Source: Bacillus sp. JCM 19034 (GTDB lineage: Bacteria > Bacillota > Bacilli > Bacillales > Bacillaceae_D). From it: DNA of 64,000 bases. Below, one piece after another: positions 36,059 to 45,088 of this stretch. The stretch lies in contig NZ_BAXR01000001.1 of assembly GCF_001310635.1 (NCBI RefSeq), forward strand, positions 124,001-188,000, in the 5' to 3' direction. Under the pieces are notes generated by a model that worked only from the letters and a program-made list of their open reading frames with translations, had not been told where the DNA came from and did not search any database. Each line of letters opens with the position of its first letter. Within the stretch, counting starts at the first letter, position 1. The translations under genes and the position numbers were made by a program.

Positions 36059-37539
36059 GTCAAACAGAAGAAAAGCAAACGGCGATATCACCCGATATTC
36101 AAGAAAACGAAGAGCAATTAAAAGAGCGTTTAGGATTTGATGTTTCATTTGACGCTGGTGTTAGAAAAATTACGGTTTTTGATAAGGAACTACAAATTTA
36201 TTTTGTAAATGGGCTCTGTGATAATCTATATATAATTGAAATTTTAAGGGAATTAATGTTACTTGATTCAGGGGGATTGAAATCCGAAGTAGATGATTTT
36301 AAACAAACGATTATCAATCATTTGCCTCACGTTCAAGTTGAATACGTCGATACACTTGAAGATGTGGCAACACAAATGCTTTCAGGTTTGATTTCGATCT
36401 TAGTAGAGGGCGAAAAGCAGGCGATTGTTATTGATGTTCGTAACTATCCAGGACGTGGTCCTGAGGAGCCTGATACAGAACGAGTCGTACGTGGAGCACG
36501 AGATGGCTATACTGAAAATATAATCATGAATACTGGATTAACGAGACGTCGTATTCGTGATGAACGATTGCGAAATGAAATAATGAAAGTTGGAACACGT
36601 TCAAAAACAGATATTTGCATATCCTATATAGACGGGATTGCAGACCCTGATCTCGTTGCGATCGTAAAGAAAGAATTAGAGGCGATTAAAATTGATGGAA
36701 TTGCAATGGCTGATAAAATAGTGGAAGAGTATATTGTCAAACAGCGTATGAATCCATTTCCATTAGTTCGCTATACTGAAAGACCAGATGTTGCAGCAGA
36801 TCATTTGTTGGAAGGTCATATTGTTATTATGGTTGATACATCTCCGAGTGTTATTATTACACCAACTACGTTATTTCACCATGTTCAACACGCCGAAGAA
36901 TATCGCCAGGCCCCAATGATTGGTACAATTTTAAGGTGGACGAGATTCATCGGTATTATGTTTTCACTGCTAATCTTACCTTTTTGGTTACTATTAGTGA
37001 TGCAACCGTCTCTTTTACCTGCTGGATTAGACTTTATCGGACCAGAGCAGCCGAATCATATTCCAATTGTCGTACAAATTCTTTTTGCTGAGTTAGGAAT
37101 TGAGCTATTAAGGATGGCAGCTGTACATACGCCTTCTCCATTAGCGACGGCACTTGGGATAGTTGCAGCGATACTAATTGGTGAATTAGCAGTTGAGGTT
37201 GGTTATTTCACATCTGAAGTTATTTTGTACATTGCCTTAGGTGCAATAGGAATGTTTGCCACGCCAAGTTATGAATTGGGATTAGCCTTAAGGGTTGTTA
37301 GGGTTTTACTTATAATATCTGTTGCCTTTTTTAAAGCACCTGGATTTGTGATAGGATTAACGATATTTATTTTAGCGTTAACGTTATTGAAAACGTTGAA
37401 TAAACCATATTTATGGCCATTCCTACCTTTTGATCCACCTGCACTATGGCACATTATTATTAGATCGACCGTCCCGTCCTTACGTTTCCGGCCATCGATT
37501 GTCCACCCACAAAATGTTACTAAGCAAAGAGCAGAATAA
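36055..37539 (+). CDS. spoVAF: Stage V sporulation protein AF, GerA-family
   Basis: SpoVAF resembles the A subunit of germinant receptors and modulates germination. The 494-residue protein has a soluble N-terminal half with the GerA motifs (VEGEKQAIVIDVRNYPGRGPEEPDTE) and a C-terminal half with four or five transmembrane helices. ATG 36055 overlaps the spoVAEA stop codon. It is the last gene of the cluster; a terminator follows and then lysA, as in B. subtilis. Confidence 0.94.
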   Translation: MSQTEEKQTAISPDIQENEEQLKERLGFDVSFDAGVRKITVFDKELQIYFVNGLCDNLYIIEILRELMLLDSGGLKSEVDDFKQTIINHLPHVQVEYVDTLEDVATQMLSGLISILVEGEKQAIVIDVRNYPGRGPEEPDTERVVRGARDGYTENIIMNTGLTRRRIRDERLRNEIMKVGTRSKTDICISYIDGIADPDLVAIVKKELEAIKIDGIAMADKIVEEYIVKQRMNPFPLVRYTERPDVAADHLLEGHIVIMVDTSPSVIITPTTLFHHVQHAEEYRQAPMIGTILRWTRFIGIMFSLLILPFWLLLVMQPSLLPAGLDFIGPEQPNHIPIVVQILFAELGIELLRMAAVHTPSPLATALGIVAAILIGELAVEVGYFTSEVILYIALGAIGMFATPSYELGLALRVVRVLLIISVAFFKAPGFVIGLTIFILALTLLKTLNKPYLWPFLPFDPPALWHIIIRSTVPSLRFRPSIVHPQNVTKQRAE

Positions 37540-37550
37540 AATCAGAGCGT

Positions 37551-37588
37551 AAAATCCGAATGATTAATTAGGCATCGTTCGGATTTTT
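37551..37588 (+). terminator. Terminator of the spoVA cluster
   Basis: AAAATCCGAA pairs with TTCGGATTTTT around a loop of about 17 bases containing a further TGAT/ATCG pairing. Confidence 0.82.
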
Positions 37589-37754
37589 AATTGTTTAAAC
37601 ATTTATCATAAACAGACTGTAGCTGATTTCTTAAGTTAGAATAGCAGTCATTATAAGCTTAAACGATAACGCTTTTTCATTGAATAATGCACTTTTATAT
37701 GATAAAGTTGAATGGATATTTTTTTTTTGGTTTTTAAAATAAGGAGAGAACATT

Positions 37755-39074
37755 ATGTATAGATATGGTACGAGTCAAATAAATGAAAATGGCCATCTAG
37801 AAATAGGTGGTGTAGATATGGTCAATTTAGCTGAAGAATATGGAACACCTTTATTTGTGTATGATGTTGCACTTATTCGTGAACGTGCTAACCAATTCCA
37901 AGAAGCTTTTCGTGAAGCTGATGTACCTTTTCAAGTTGCATACGCTAGTAAGGCGTTTAGTTCTATTGCGATGTTTGAGCTTGTCAATCATTTAGGTTTA
38001 AGTTTAGATGTTGTATCAGGCGGTGAATTATATACAGCTATTGAAGCGGAATTTCCGATGGAACGAGTTCATTTTCACGGCAATAATAAGAGTATTGAAG
38101 AGTTGGAAATGGCCGTTGAAGCAAAACTTGGTTGCGTTGTCGTAGATAATTTTTATGAGCTAGAACAGTTAAGTCGCATTTGTAAGCTACGTAAGTCGCA
38201 TATGCGTATTTTATTGCGAATTACCCCAGGAGTGGAAGCACACACTCATGATTATATTTCTACTGGTCAGGAGGATTCTAAATTTGGCTTTGATCTTATA
38301 AGCGGTCAAGTGCATGAGGCAGTTAAGCTCGCTCAAGAGGATGAATCTCTGACTTTACTAGGATTGCATAGTCATATTGGTTCACAAATTTTTGAAACGT
38401 CTGGGTTTATTATGGCAGTTGAAAAAATGTTTGAACTACTAGAAGAATTAAAAGAGCAATTTCAATTTGTTCCATCAGTAATTAATGTTGGTGGTGGATT
38501 CGGAATTCGTTATGTTGAGGGCGACACACCATTACCTCCTGGTGAATATGTAAAGGAAATGGCTAATGTTGTGAAAGAAAAAGCTCAGCTTGCAGGGATT
38601 GATATTCCTGAAATTTGGATCGAACCAGGCCGTTCTTTAGTAGGGGATGCAGGAACAACATTATATTCGATTGGTTCACAAAAACAAATTCCTAATGTCC
38701 GTCATTATTTAGCGGTTGATGGTGGAATGAGTGATAATTTACGACCAGCCTTATATCAAGCAGAATATGAAGGGGTACTTGCAAACCGTGCCAATGAAGA
38801 AGCAAATGAGACGTTTTCAATAGCTGGGAAATGTTGCGAAAGTGGAGATATGCTTATTTGGGATTTACCATTACCAAAAGCAAACCATGAAGATATTTTA
38901 GCTGTTTTCTGTACTGGTGCATATGGATATTCAATGGCGAATAATTATAATCGGATTCCTCGACCTGGTGTTGTTTTTGTTGAAAACGGAGAAGCTTTTG
39001 AAGTGATTGAGCGTGAAAGCTACCCAGATCTTATTCGTTTAGATGTACCATTGCCAAGCAATATGTTGAAATAG
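37755..39074 (+). CDS. lysA: Diaminopimelate decarboxylase
   Basis: LysA makes L-lysine from meso-diaminopimelate with pyridoxal phosphate. The 439-residue fold type III enzyme shows the PLP lysine in AYASKAFSS, the HGNNKS segment, GLHSHIGSQ, the glycine loop NVGGGFG and the C-terminal active-site cysteine in GKCCESGD. AAGGAGAG precedes the ATG. I looked for a lysine riboswitch in the 215-base leader and see none. Downstream of spoVA in B. subtilis too. Confidence 0.96.
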   Translation: MYRYGTSQINENGHLEIGGVDMVNLAEEYGTPLFVYDVALIRERANQFQEAFREADVPFQVAYASKAFSSIAMFELVNHLGLSLDVVSGGELYTAIEAEFPMERVHFHGNNKSIEELEMAVEAKLGCVVVDNFYELEQLSRICKLRKSHMRILLRITPGVEAHTHDYISTGQEDSKFGFDLISGQVHEAVKLAQEDESLTLLGLHSHIGSQIFETSGFIMAVEKMFELLEELKEQFQFVPSVINVGGGFGIRYVEGDTPLPPGEYVKEMANVVKEKAQLAGIDIPEIWIEPGRSLVGDAGTTLYSIGSQKQIPNVRHYLAVDGGMSDNLRPALYQAEYEGVLANRANEEANETFSIAGKCCESGDMLIWDLPLPKANHEDILAVFCTGAYGYSMANNYNRIPRPGVVFVENGEAFEVIERESYPDLIRLDVPLPSNMLK

Positions 39075-39077
39075 TAG

Positions 39078-39110
39078 AGTGAAAAGAGCATCGCTCTCTT
39101 TTCACTTTTT
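39078..39110 (+). terminator. Terminator of lysA
   Basis: An 11-pair stem (AGTGAAAAGAG with CTCTTTTCACT) is followed by TTTT. Confidence 0.9.
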
Positions 39111-39186
39111 CATTAGGTTGTTTAGTCGCATTTCTAAAGTAAATCATGTAGAATAAGGTGAACGAAATTTTAGGAGGATTTATGAA

Positions 39187-39622
39187 ATGAAAAAAGGTAG
39201 CATTGAATTTGAAAAATGGTGAAAAAATAATCATTGAATTTTACCCAAATGAAGCACCAAAGACAGTAGAGAATTTCGAAAAACTGGCAAATGAAGGTTT
39301 TTATAACGGATTAACATTCCATCGTGTTATTCCTGGTTTTGTTGCTCAAGGTGGATGCCCACTAGGAAACGGAACTGGAGGACCTGGATACACAATTAAA
39401 TGTGAAACAGAAGGAAATCCTCATAAGCATGTTGCAGGTTCATTATCAATGGCACATGCTGGAAAAGATACTGGTGGTAGTCAATTCTTTATCGTGCATG
39501 AGCCACAGCCTCATTTAGATGGTGTACATACTGTATTCGGGCAAGTTGTAGAAGGATTAGAATCAGTATATCGTATTAAACAAGGCGATGTTATGGAAGA
39601 AGTAAGAGTTTGGGAAGAATAA
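39187..39622 (+). CDS. ppiB: Cyclophilin-type peptidyl-prolyl isomerase (frame broken near 39208)
   Basis: This cytoplasmic cyclophilin catalyses proline isomerisation. [22 protein letters not shown] and [27 protein letters not shown] are the usual signatures. The AGGAGG site lies 9 bases before ATG 39187, but the frame from there ends after [11 protein letters not shown]. Removing one T from TTT 39208-39210 gives [20 protein letters not shown] and 144 residues, the family length. Without repair, translation could only start at TTG 39203, lacking a proper ribosome-binding site. Confidence 0.9.
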
Positions 39623-39633
39623 ATACAACAGGT

Positions 39634-39667
39634 ACCCTCTCATTTTTAAAATGAGGGGGTTTTTTTG
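39634..39667 (+). terminator. Terminator of ppiB
   Basis: ACCCTCTCATTTT pairs with AAAATGAGGGGGT (one G-T wobble), followed by a long T-run. Confidence 0.9.
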
Positions 39668-39751
39668 TGTTCATCTTAAAGATTAAAGAGAATGTACTTG
39701 TTTCTCTAAGGGAATACTTACTTTTATTGATTTTAATAAGGGGGTACTGTT

Positions 39752-40653
39752 ATGTATGATGTTATTATTGTCGGTGGCGGTCCAGGTGGTTTGTCTGCTG
39801 CACTTGTTTTAGGTCGTGCGAGACGTAACGTATTAGTTATTGATAATGAGATGGCACGTAATTTTGTCGTTAATCAATCTCATGGCTTTTTAACCCGTGA
39901 TTCTGTGTCACCAAAAAAACTACGGCAATTGGCGAGAGAAGAAATTGAAAAATATGAAACGGTTCAATTTATTATGATGACTGCTGAAAGAATTAAAAAA
40001 GAAGGGGAAACGTTCACTATTCAATCAGGTATTCATACATATGAAGCGAAAAAGGTAATCATTGCTACTGGGTTAAAGGAACGTTTATCCTCTATCAAAG
40101 GTTTGAAAGAAGTCTATGGGAACTTAATTTATTCTTGTCCTTATTGTGATGGTTGGGAGTATCGCAATAAAAAGCTTGTTATTATTGGTAATGGTGATAA
40201 TTTGCTCAATTATGTAAAGCTAATTAGGACATGGAGTCAAGATATTTCTGTTTCGACGAATGGTCAGATAACGTGTTCAAAAGAAGACCGAACTTCTATA
40301 AAAAATAGACAAATACCGATAGTTGAAGACGAAATTGTAGAGATATTTAGTGATGCCGACAAGTTAAAAATTCTGTATTCAAATGGGCATGTTATTGATT
40401 ATGATGCAGGTTTTTGTTGCAAACAAATGCTGTCCAGCATACAGATCTACCAGAACAATTAGGTATTGATTATGTAGAGAACGGTTCTTATAAGACGAGT
40501 GAGCACGGTAAAACAAATGAAAAAGGACTGTATATAATAGGAGATGCTGCAAAACGCTTTACCGGTTTAATCGGTGCAGCAAGTGAAGGCTATGAAGCTG
40601 GGATTAGTATTAACAAGGAACTTGTTGAAGATGATTGGGCGAAAATGTTTTAA
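39752..40653 (+). CDS. Thioredoxin-reductase-like FAD/NAD(P) oxidoreductase (frame broken at 40411-40415)
   Basis: An FAD-binding Rossmann loop (IIVGGGPGGLSAAL) begins the protein, the redox motif SCPYCDGWE lies near residue 130, and the C-terminal FAD motif GLYIIGDAAKRF follows. One T is missing from the T5 run at 40411-40415; with it the frame reads GFLLQTNAVQHTDLPEQLG and the total is 300 residues, the length of the TrxB-like family. No thioredoxin or AhpC gene is adjacent, so the electron acceptor is unknown. Confidence 0.86.
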
Positions 40654-40749
40654 GTCGTAGTCGAACCAGTTTTGTTATTTTGCATATGTTAGTATGAGCA
40701 GAAAATCAATAATAATTGGTCTTCTGACATTTTTTTAGGAGGGGATCAT

Positions 40750-40884
40750 ATGGGTTACGGTTATGATTGTTATGGTTATGGATACGGAGCACCAGTTGCT
40801 GGAGCTAGACATGGAGGCAGCGGGTTTGTACTAATCGTTGTCTTGTTTATTCTGCTAATTATTGTTGGGTCTGCATGGTGCTAA
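40750..40884 (+). CDS. YjcZ-type small spore membrane peptide
   Basis: The 44-residue ORF starts with a glycine/tyrosine-rich segment (MGYGYDCYGYGYG) and ends in a single hydrophobic helix (FVLIVVLFILLIIVGSAW) plus cysteine. This is the layout of YjcZ/YosX-type Bacillus peptides, which are made late in sporulation. GGAGGGG lies 7 bases before the ATG. It is flanked by its own hairpin. Confidence 0.85.
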   Translation: MGYGYDCYGYGYGAPVAGARHGGSGFVLIVVLFILLIIVGSAWC

Positions 40885-40895
40885 GTTCTTTTTTC

Positions 40896-40935
40896 TATGT
40901 GCTTGACGATTATCGTCAGGCACATATCCTTTTAT
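40896..40935 (+). terminator. Hairpin after the YjcZ-type gene
   Basis: TATGTGC-TTGACGA pairs with TCGTCAG-GCACATA; the downstream T-tract (CCTTTTAT) is short, so termination may be partial. Confidence 0.65.
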
Positions 40936-41034
40936 CTACTAAGCTTTCTCAATCTTATACTAGGTTGGTGGAAGAATAATACACCAAAGAGTTGGACATG
41001 ATACGTTTTAAACTAAGTATAAGGAATGATAAAG

Positions 41035-42963
41035 ATGTGTGGATTTGTTGGAATATTTGGGACAAGCCTACCTCGAAGTAATCAATTAAAAGAAATGACG
41101 AACGTGATCGCACATCGAGGTCCGGATGAATTAGGGTTTTATGAGGATGATTTTATAAAGCTAGGTTTTCGACGTTTGAGTATAATTGATTTGGAAAACG
41201 GACAACAACCACTTTCATTTGATCAGAATCGTTATACGATTGTTTTTAACGGAGAGATTTATAATCATACTGAAATACGTAACCGTTTAATACAAAAGGG
41301 GATTACGTTTAATACCAACTCGGATACGGAAGTAATTGCCGCACTATATAGTTTGAATAAGGAAGATTGCGTGAAAGAATTAAGGGGTATGTTTTCCTTT
41401 ATTATCTGGGATAAAGTCAACAAAGAACTTTTTGCAGCACGCGATTATTTCGGAATTAAGCCATTTTTTTATGTTGAAAATAAAGGGAAATTATATATGG
41501 CTTCTGAAGCAAAAGCGATTTTAGCTGTGCTCAATAATGTGCAAGTCAATAAACAAGCATTACAGCATTATTTGACGTTTCAATATACTCCCGAGCCAGA
41601 AACGATGATGGATCGACTTCTTAAATTAGAGCCAGGTCATTATATGAAGAAAAGCTGGGATGGCGAATTAGAAGTGAGAGCGTATTGGCAGCCTTCATTT
41701 ACTCCAAATCATGAAACCTATGCAGTGCAAAAAAATAAGGTTTTAGATGTATTACGTGATTCGGTCAAACACCATATGCGTAGTGATGTACCAGTAGGAT
41801 CCTTTTTATCAGGAGGTATCGATTCGACGGCAATCGTTGCTTTGGCAAGAGAAATAAATCCAAAGATAAAAACATTTAGTGTAGGATTTGAAATAGATGG
41901 TTACAGTGAGGTACAAGTCGCCAAAAAAAGTGCAGAAGATTTAGGTGTTGAGAATATTAATTATGTCATAACTGCAGAGGAATATTTACAAGAATTACCG
42001 CGGATCTTATGGCATATGGATGAGCCGGTAGCTGATCCCTCTGCCATTCCTCTTTATTTTGTAGCGAAAGAGGCAAGTAAACATGTAAAGGTAGTTTTAT
42101 CTGGAGAGGGGGCAGATGAATTATTCGGCGGTTATAACATTTATCGTGAACCCGAATCGTTAAAGTTGTTTTCGTATATTCCTAATTTCGGAAAGAAGCT
42201 ATTAAGACAGGTGGCTCTTCTTTTACCAGAAGGAATAAAGGGGAAAGGATTTCTCGAACGTGGGACAACAGAGTTGCATCGTCGATTTATAGGAAATGCT
42301 TATATCATGAGTGAACGAGAAAAAGAAGCTGTTTTGCTTACTTATCAAAGAGGGATGGAATCGATTGAGTGGGTAAGGCCCCTTTATGAACAAGCTGATA
42401 CTTACGATGACGTTACGAAGATGCAATATATTGACCTTCATACATGGTTACGTGGCGATATTTTAGTAAAGGCAGATAAAATGACTATGGCCCATTCTCT
42501 AGAATTACGGGTTCCTTTTTTAGATAAGAACGTGTTTGAAATTGCTCGGAAAATTCAAACAGAGTATAAAATTGCTCATCAAACGACGAAATTTATATTA
42601 CGCGATGCTTTGAGAGAGATTGTCCCAGAACATATTTTTATGCGTAAAAAGCTTGGTTTCCCCGTTCCTATTCGCCATTGGTTAAAGAAGGAGTGGTATG
42701 AACGAGTATTGAATATCTTTAAGAATAGTCAAACAGATTACTTATTGAATAAAGACGTGCTTATACAATTACTTGAAGCTCATAAAAAGGGAGAAGGGGA
42801 TTACAGTCGAAAGCTATGGACGGCTATTGTATTTATGATTTGGCATCAATTATATATAGAAAAAAGTGACTCAGTGGACGAGCATGTAAGTGAAGTGGGA
42901 GTCCAGTTCAATGGTAAGTCAATACGAACATTGCGACCTAATTCGCTATATCTTCCTTATTAA
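41035..42963 (+). CDS. asnB: Asparagine synthase (glutamine-hydrolysing)
   Basis: AsnB transfers glutamine nitrogen to aspartate. ATG 41035 gives M-C-G-F with the catalytic Cys2; ATG 41026 does not. The glutaminase domain (HRGPDELGFYE, FNGEIYNH) is followed by the SGGIDST loop and GEGADELFGGYN of the synthetase domain. It has 642 residues and is intact, unlike its paralogue at 31521. AAGGAATGA is the ribosome-binding site. It is a single-gene unit with a terminator. Confidence 0.93.
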   Translation: MCGFVGIFGTSLPRSNQLKEMTNVIAHRGPDELGFYEDDFIKLGFRRLSIIDLENGQQPLSFDQNRYTIVFNGEIYNHTEIRNRLIQKGITFNTNSDTEVIAALYSLNKEDCVKELRGMFSFIIWDKVNKELFAARDYFGIKPFFYVENKGKLYMASEAKAILAVLNNVQVNKQALQHYLTFQYTPEPETMMDRLLKLEPGHYMKKSWDGELEVRAYWQPSFTPNHETYAVQKNKVLDVLRDSVKHHMRSDVPVGSFLSGGIDSTAIVALAREINPKIKTFSVGFEIDGYSEVQVAKKSAEDLGVENINYVITAEEYLQELPRILWHMDEPVADPSAIPLYFVAKEASKHVKVVLSGEGADELFGGYNIYREPESLKLFSYIPNFGKKLLRQVALLLPEGIKGKGFLERGTTELHRRFIGNAYIMSEREKEAVLLTYQRGMESIEWVRPLYEQADTYDDVTKMQYIDLHTWLRGDILVKADKMTMAHSLELRVPFLDKNVFEIARKIQTEYKIAHQTTKFILRDALREIVPEHIFMRKKLGFPVPIRHWLKKEWYERVLNIFKNSQTDYLLNKDVLIQLLEAHKKGEGDYSRKLWTAIVFMIWHQLYIEKSDSVDEHVSEVGVQFNGKSIRTLRPNSLYLPY

Positions 42964-42978
42964 CTTAAAACGTATAAC

Positions 42979-43019
42979 GTCCGCTAATTAGGATATCTAA
43001 TCCCAATTAGCGGACTTTG
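42979..43019 (+). terminator. Terminator of asnB
   Basis: An 11-pair stem (GTCCGCTAATT with AATTAGCGGAC) around a 15-base loop is followed by TTTG. Confidence 0.75.
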
Positions 43020-43077
43020 TTGCTAATGAAACAATACCTGTTAGTCAGGTTCATTAAGGATACCATGTTTAATATAT

Positions 43078-44130
43078 TTAAACTTGAAGAAACTTGATAC
43101 ATACCGGATTTGGCACTGTAACCTCCACATTAGCAGGTGAAGGTGCTCCGGTTTTTTTGTCAATTGTAAATAAAACAATGTTACTTGTGTCACGGTTTGC
43201 TGCTAGAATGAAGTTTCCACTTGGGTCTATTGTAAAATCACGAGGATGTTTACCTCCTGTTGAGATGATTCCTTGTCTCGTTACTTGTCCATCTTCCTCA
43301 TTAATACTAAAATAAGCAATACTATCATGACCACGGTTTGACGCATAGACAAAACGACCATCATTTGATAAGCAGATAGCACCTCCTGTATTTTCTTCAT
43401 GAAAGTCATTAGGTAATGTTGATACAGTTTGAATTTCAGTTAGAGTTCCAGCTTCGCCATTATAGGCAAAGACAATTAATTCAGAACTTAACTCAGCATT
43501 GACATAGGCATATTGACCATTGTTAGAAAAACTGATATGTCTAGGTCCGCTGCCTGGCTTCACTTTTACTTCATTATGTAAAGTTAATGATTGATCTTTT
43601 AACGTATATAGAGCAATCGTATCTGTTCCTAAATCTACTACAACCACATATTTACCATCAGGAGTTAATCCAGCAAAATGGGCATGTGCTTTATCTTGTC
43701 TATCTTTGTTTGGTCCTTTTCCTTCGTGTGTCACTGTTGAAGAAGAGGCTTGTAATGCCCCATCGCGATCAATGGGATAGACATCAGCTTGCCCTTTATG
43801 GTAATTAGCCGAAAACAAAAGATCGTTTTTTTCATTTAATTGAACATGACAAGGTGAGCTTCCAGCTGTTAATTGGCGATTTAACTCAGTTAATGTGAGA
43901 TCATCATTAATTTTAAATGCAGCGACACCACCTTGATCCCCTTGTTTAGCTACTGCATATAAATGAGAATTTGCCCCGCTAATCGTTAAATACGTAGGTC
44001 CTTCAATCTCTGCTGCTATTTGTACATCTGTTATTTTTGCTTGAGTAGAGTTGAAATCTAGGCGATAAATTCCTTTACTTTCTCCGTTCGTATATGTTCC
44101 AATATACGCATTAAACGAATCCATTTTCAC
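43078..44130 (-). CDS. Lactonase family beta-propeller (6-phosphogluconolactonase-like)
   Basis: The 350-residue protein is made of repeated beta-propeller blades (YIGTYT, PTYLTISG, PCHVQLNEKNDLLFSANY, GPRHISFSNNGQYAYV, HPRDFTIDPSGNFILAANRD). It is of the YkgB/Pgl type, hydrolysing 6-phosphogluconolactone or related lactones. GTG 44130 lies 8 bases after GGAGG; ATG 44124 is possible, and TTG 44148 overlaps the ribosome-binding site. No signal peptide is seen, so it is cytoplasmic. It is divergent from a HAD phosphatase. Confidence 0.87.
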   Translation of the reverse strand: MKMDSFNAYIGTYTNGESKGIYRLDFNSTQAKITDVQIAAEIEGPTYLTISGANSHLYAVAKQGDQGGVAAFKINDDLTLTELNRQLTAGSSPCHVQLNEKNDLLFSANYHKGQADVYPIDRDGALQASSSTVTHEGKGPNKDRQDKAHAHFAGLTPDGKYVVVVDLGTDTIALYTLKDQSLTLHNEVKVKPGSGPRHISFSNNGQYAYVNAELSSELIVFAYNGEAGTLTEIQTVSTLPNDFHEENTGGAICLSNDGRFVYASNRGHDSIAYFSINEEDGQVTRQGIISTGGKHPRDFTIDPSGNFILAANRDTSNIVLFTIDKKTGAPSPANVEVTVPNPVCIKFLQV

Positions 44131-44249
44131 AAAATCATCCTCCTTCAAAAATCTACTATTACTATATCATTTAATCGCCACATTTGCCTAATTGATGATT
44201 AGTAAATTACAATGAACATAAAGAAAATCGAAGTCGTGGAGGGAGAAAA

Positions 44250-44999
44250 TTGAAGAGAGAACCTAATCATGTCATTCGCTTAGTGGCAATTGATATGGAC
44301 GGAACATTATTATCAAAAGATCATTCTATATCAGAAGAGAATCGAAGGGCGATTCAAGAAGCTCAACAACAAGGCATTCATATCGTCATTAGCACAGGTA
44401 GAACACGAATGACACTAGACCCAATTATTAAAGATTTACCGTTAGATTCTTTTTTAATCACCGTGAATGGTAGTGAAATATGGGATCAGTCAGGAAATTT
44501 AGTTGAACGCAAAACATTACCAACTAATTTAGTAGAATATATGTGGAGTTTAAAAGAAAAGCATAATACGTATTGTTGGGCTGCTTCGGTTGGACGTGTA
44601 TGGCGAGATGAATTTCCCGCCGAAGATATTCATGCTCATGAATGGATGAAATTTGGCTTTGACATTGATGATGAAGATGTACGATCGTTAATATATGATG
44701 ACTTGTCTAAGCTTGGTACATTAGAAATAACAAATTCAAGCCCAACTAATTTAGAAATTAATTCTATTGGTGTAAACAAAGCGAAAGCGATTAAAACGGT
44801 TTGTGATCAGTTAGGATTTACAATGGATCAAGTTATGGCAATAGGTGACAGTCTTAATGACTTAGCAATGATTCAAGAAGCAGGTGTTGGTGTTGCGATG
44901 GGAAATGCACAGGATTTAGTAAAAGAGGCAGCAAATTGGATTACGTCAAGTCATGAAGAAGATGGAGTAGCAAAAGCGATTCGTAAATGGTGTTTATAG
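44250..44999 (+). CDS. Cof-type HAD-IIB family phosphatase
   Basis: The 249-residue protein has the four HAD motifs: DMDGTLLSKD (I), STGRT (II), NKAKAIK (III) and AIGDSLNDLAMIQEAGVGVAMGNA (IV), with a C2 cap between II and III. Such enzymes dephosphorylate sugar phosphates, FMN or PLP; the substrate is unknown. The start is TTG 44250, 5 bases after GGAGGGAG. A bidirectional terminator follows. Confidence 0.87.
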   Translation: MKREPNHVIRLVAIDMDGTLLSKDHSISEENRRAIQEAQQQGIHIVISTGRTRMTLDPIIKDLPLDSFLITVNGSEIWDQSGNLVERKTLPTNLVEYMWSLKEKHNTYCWAASVGRVWRDEFPAEDIHAHEWMKFGFDIDDEDVRSLIYDDLSKLGTLEITNSSPTNLEINSIGVNKAKAIKTVCDQLGFTMDQVMAIGDSLNDLAMIQEAGVGVAMGNAQDLVKEAANWITSSHEEDGVAKAIRKWCL

Positions 45000-45001
45000 G
45001 T

Positions 45002-45043
45002 AAAAACATCTATGGAAGGCAATAGCCTTTCATAGATGTTTTT
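45002..45043. terminator. Bidirectional terminator between convergent genes
   Basis: AAAAACATCTATG pairs perfectly with CATAGATGTTTTT. The A and T flanks suit both the HAD gene and the converging hpaB-like gene. Confidence 0.88.
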
Positions 45044-45088
45044 AAAATTTCATTTCCTCGCATTCCCTAAATGCTGTCATTAATATAT

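Noticed and set aside
37589-37754. Possible lysine riboswitch before lysA
   Set aside because: The leader lacks the conserved L-box elements and is A/T-rich without the required helices.
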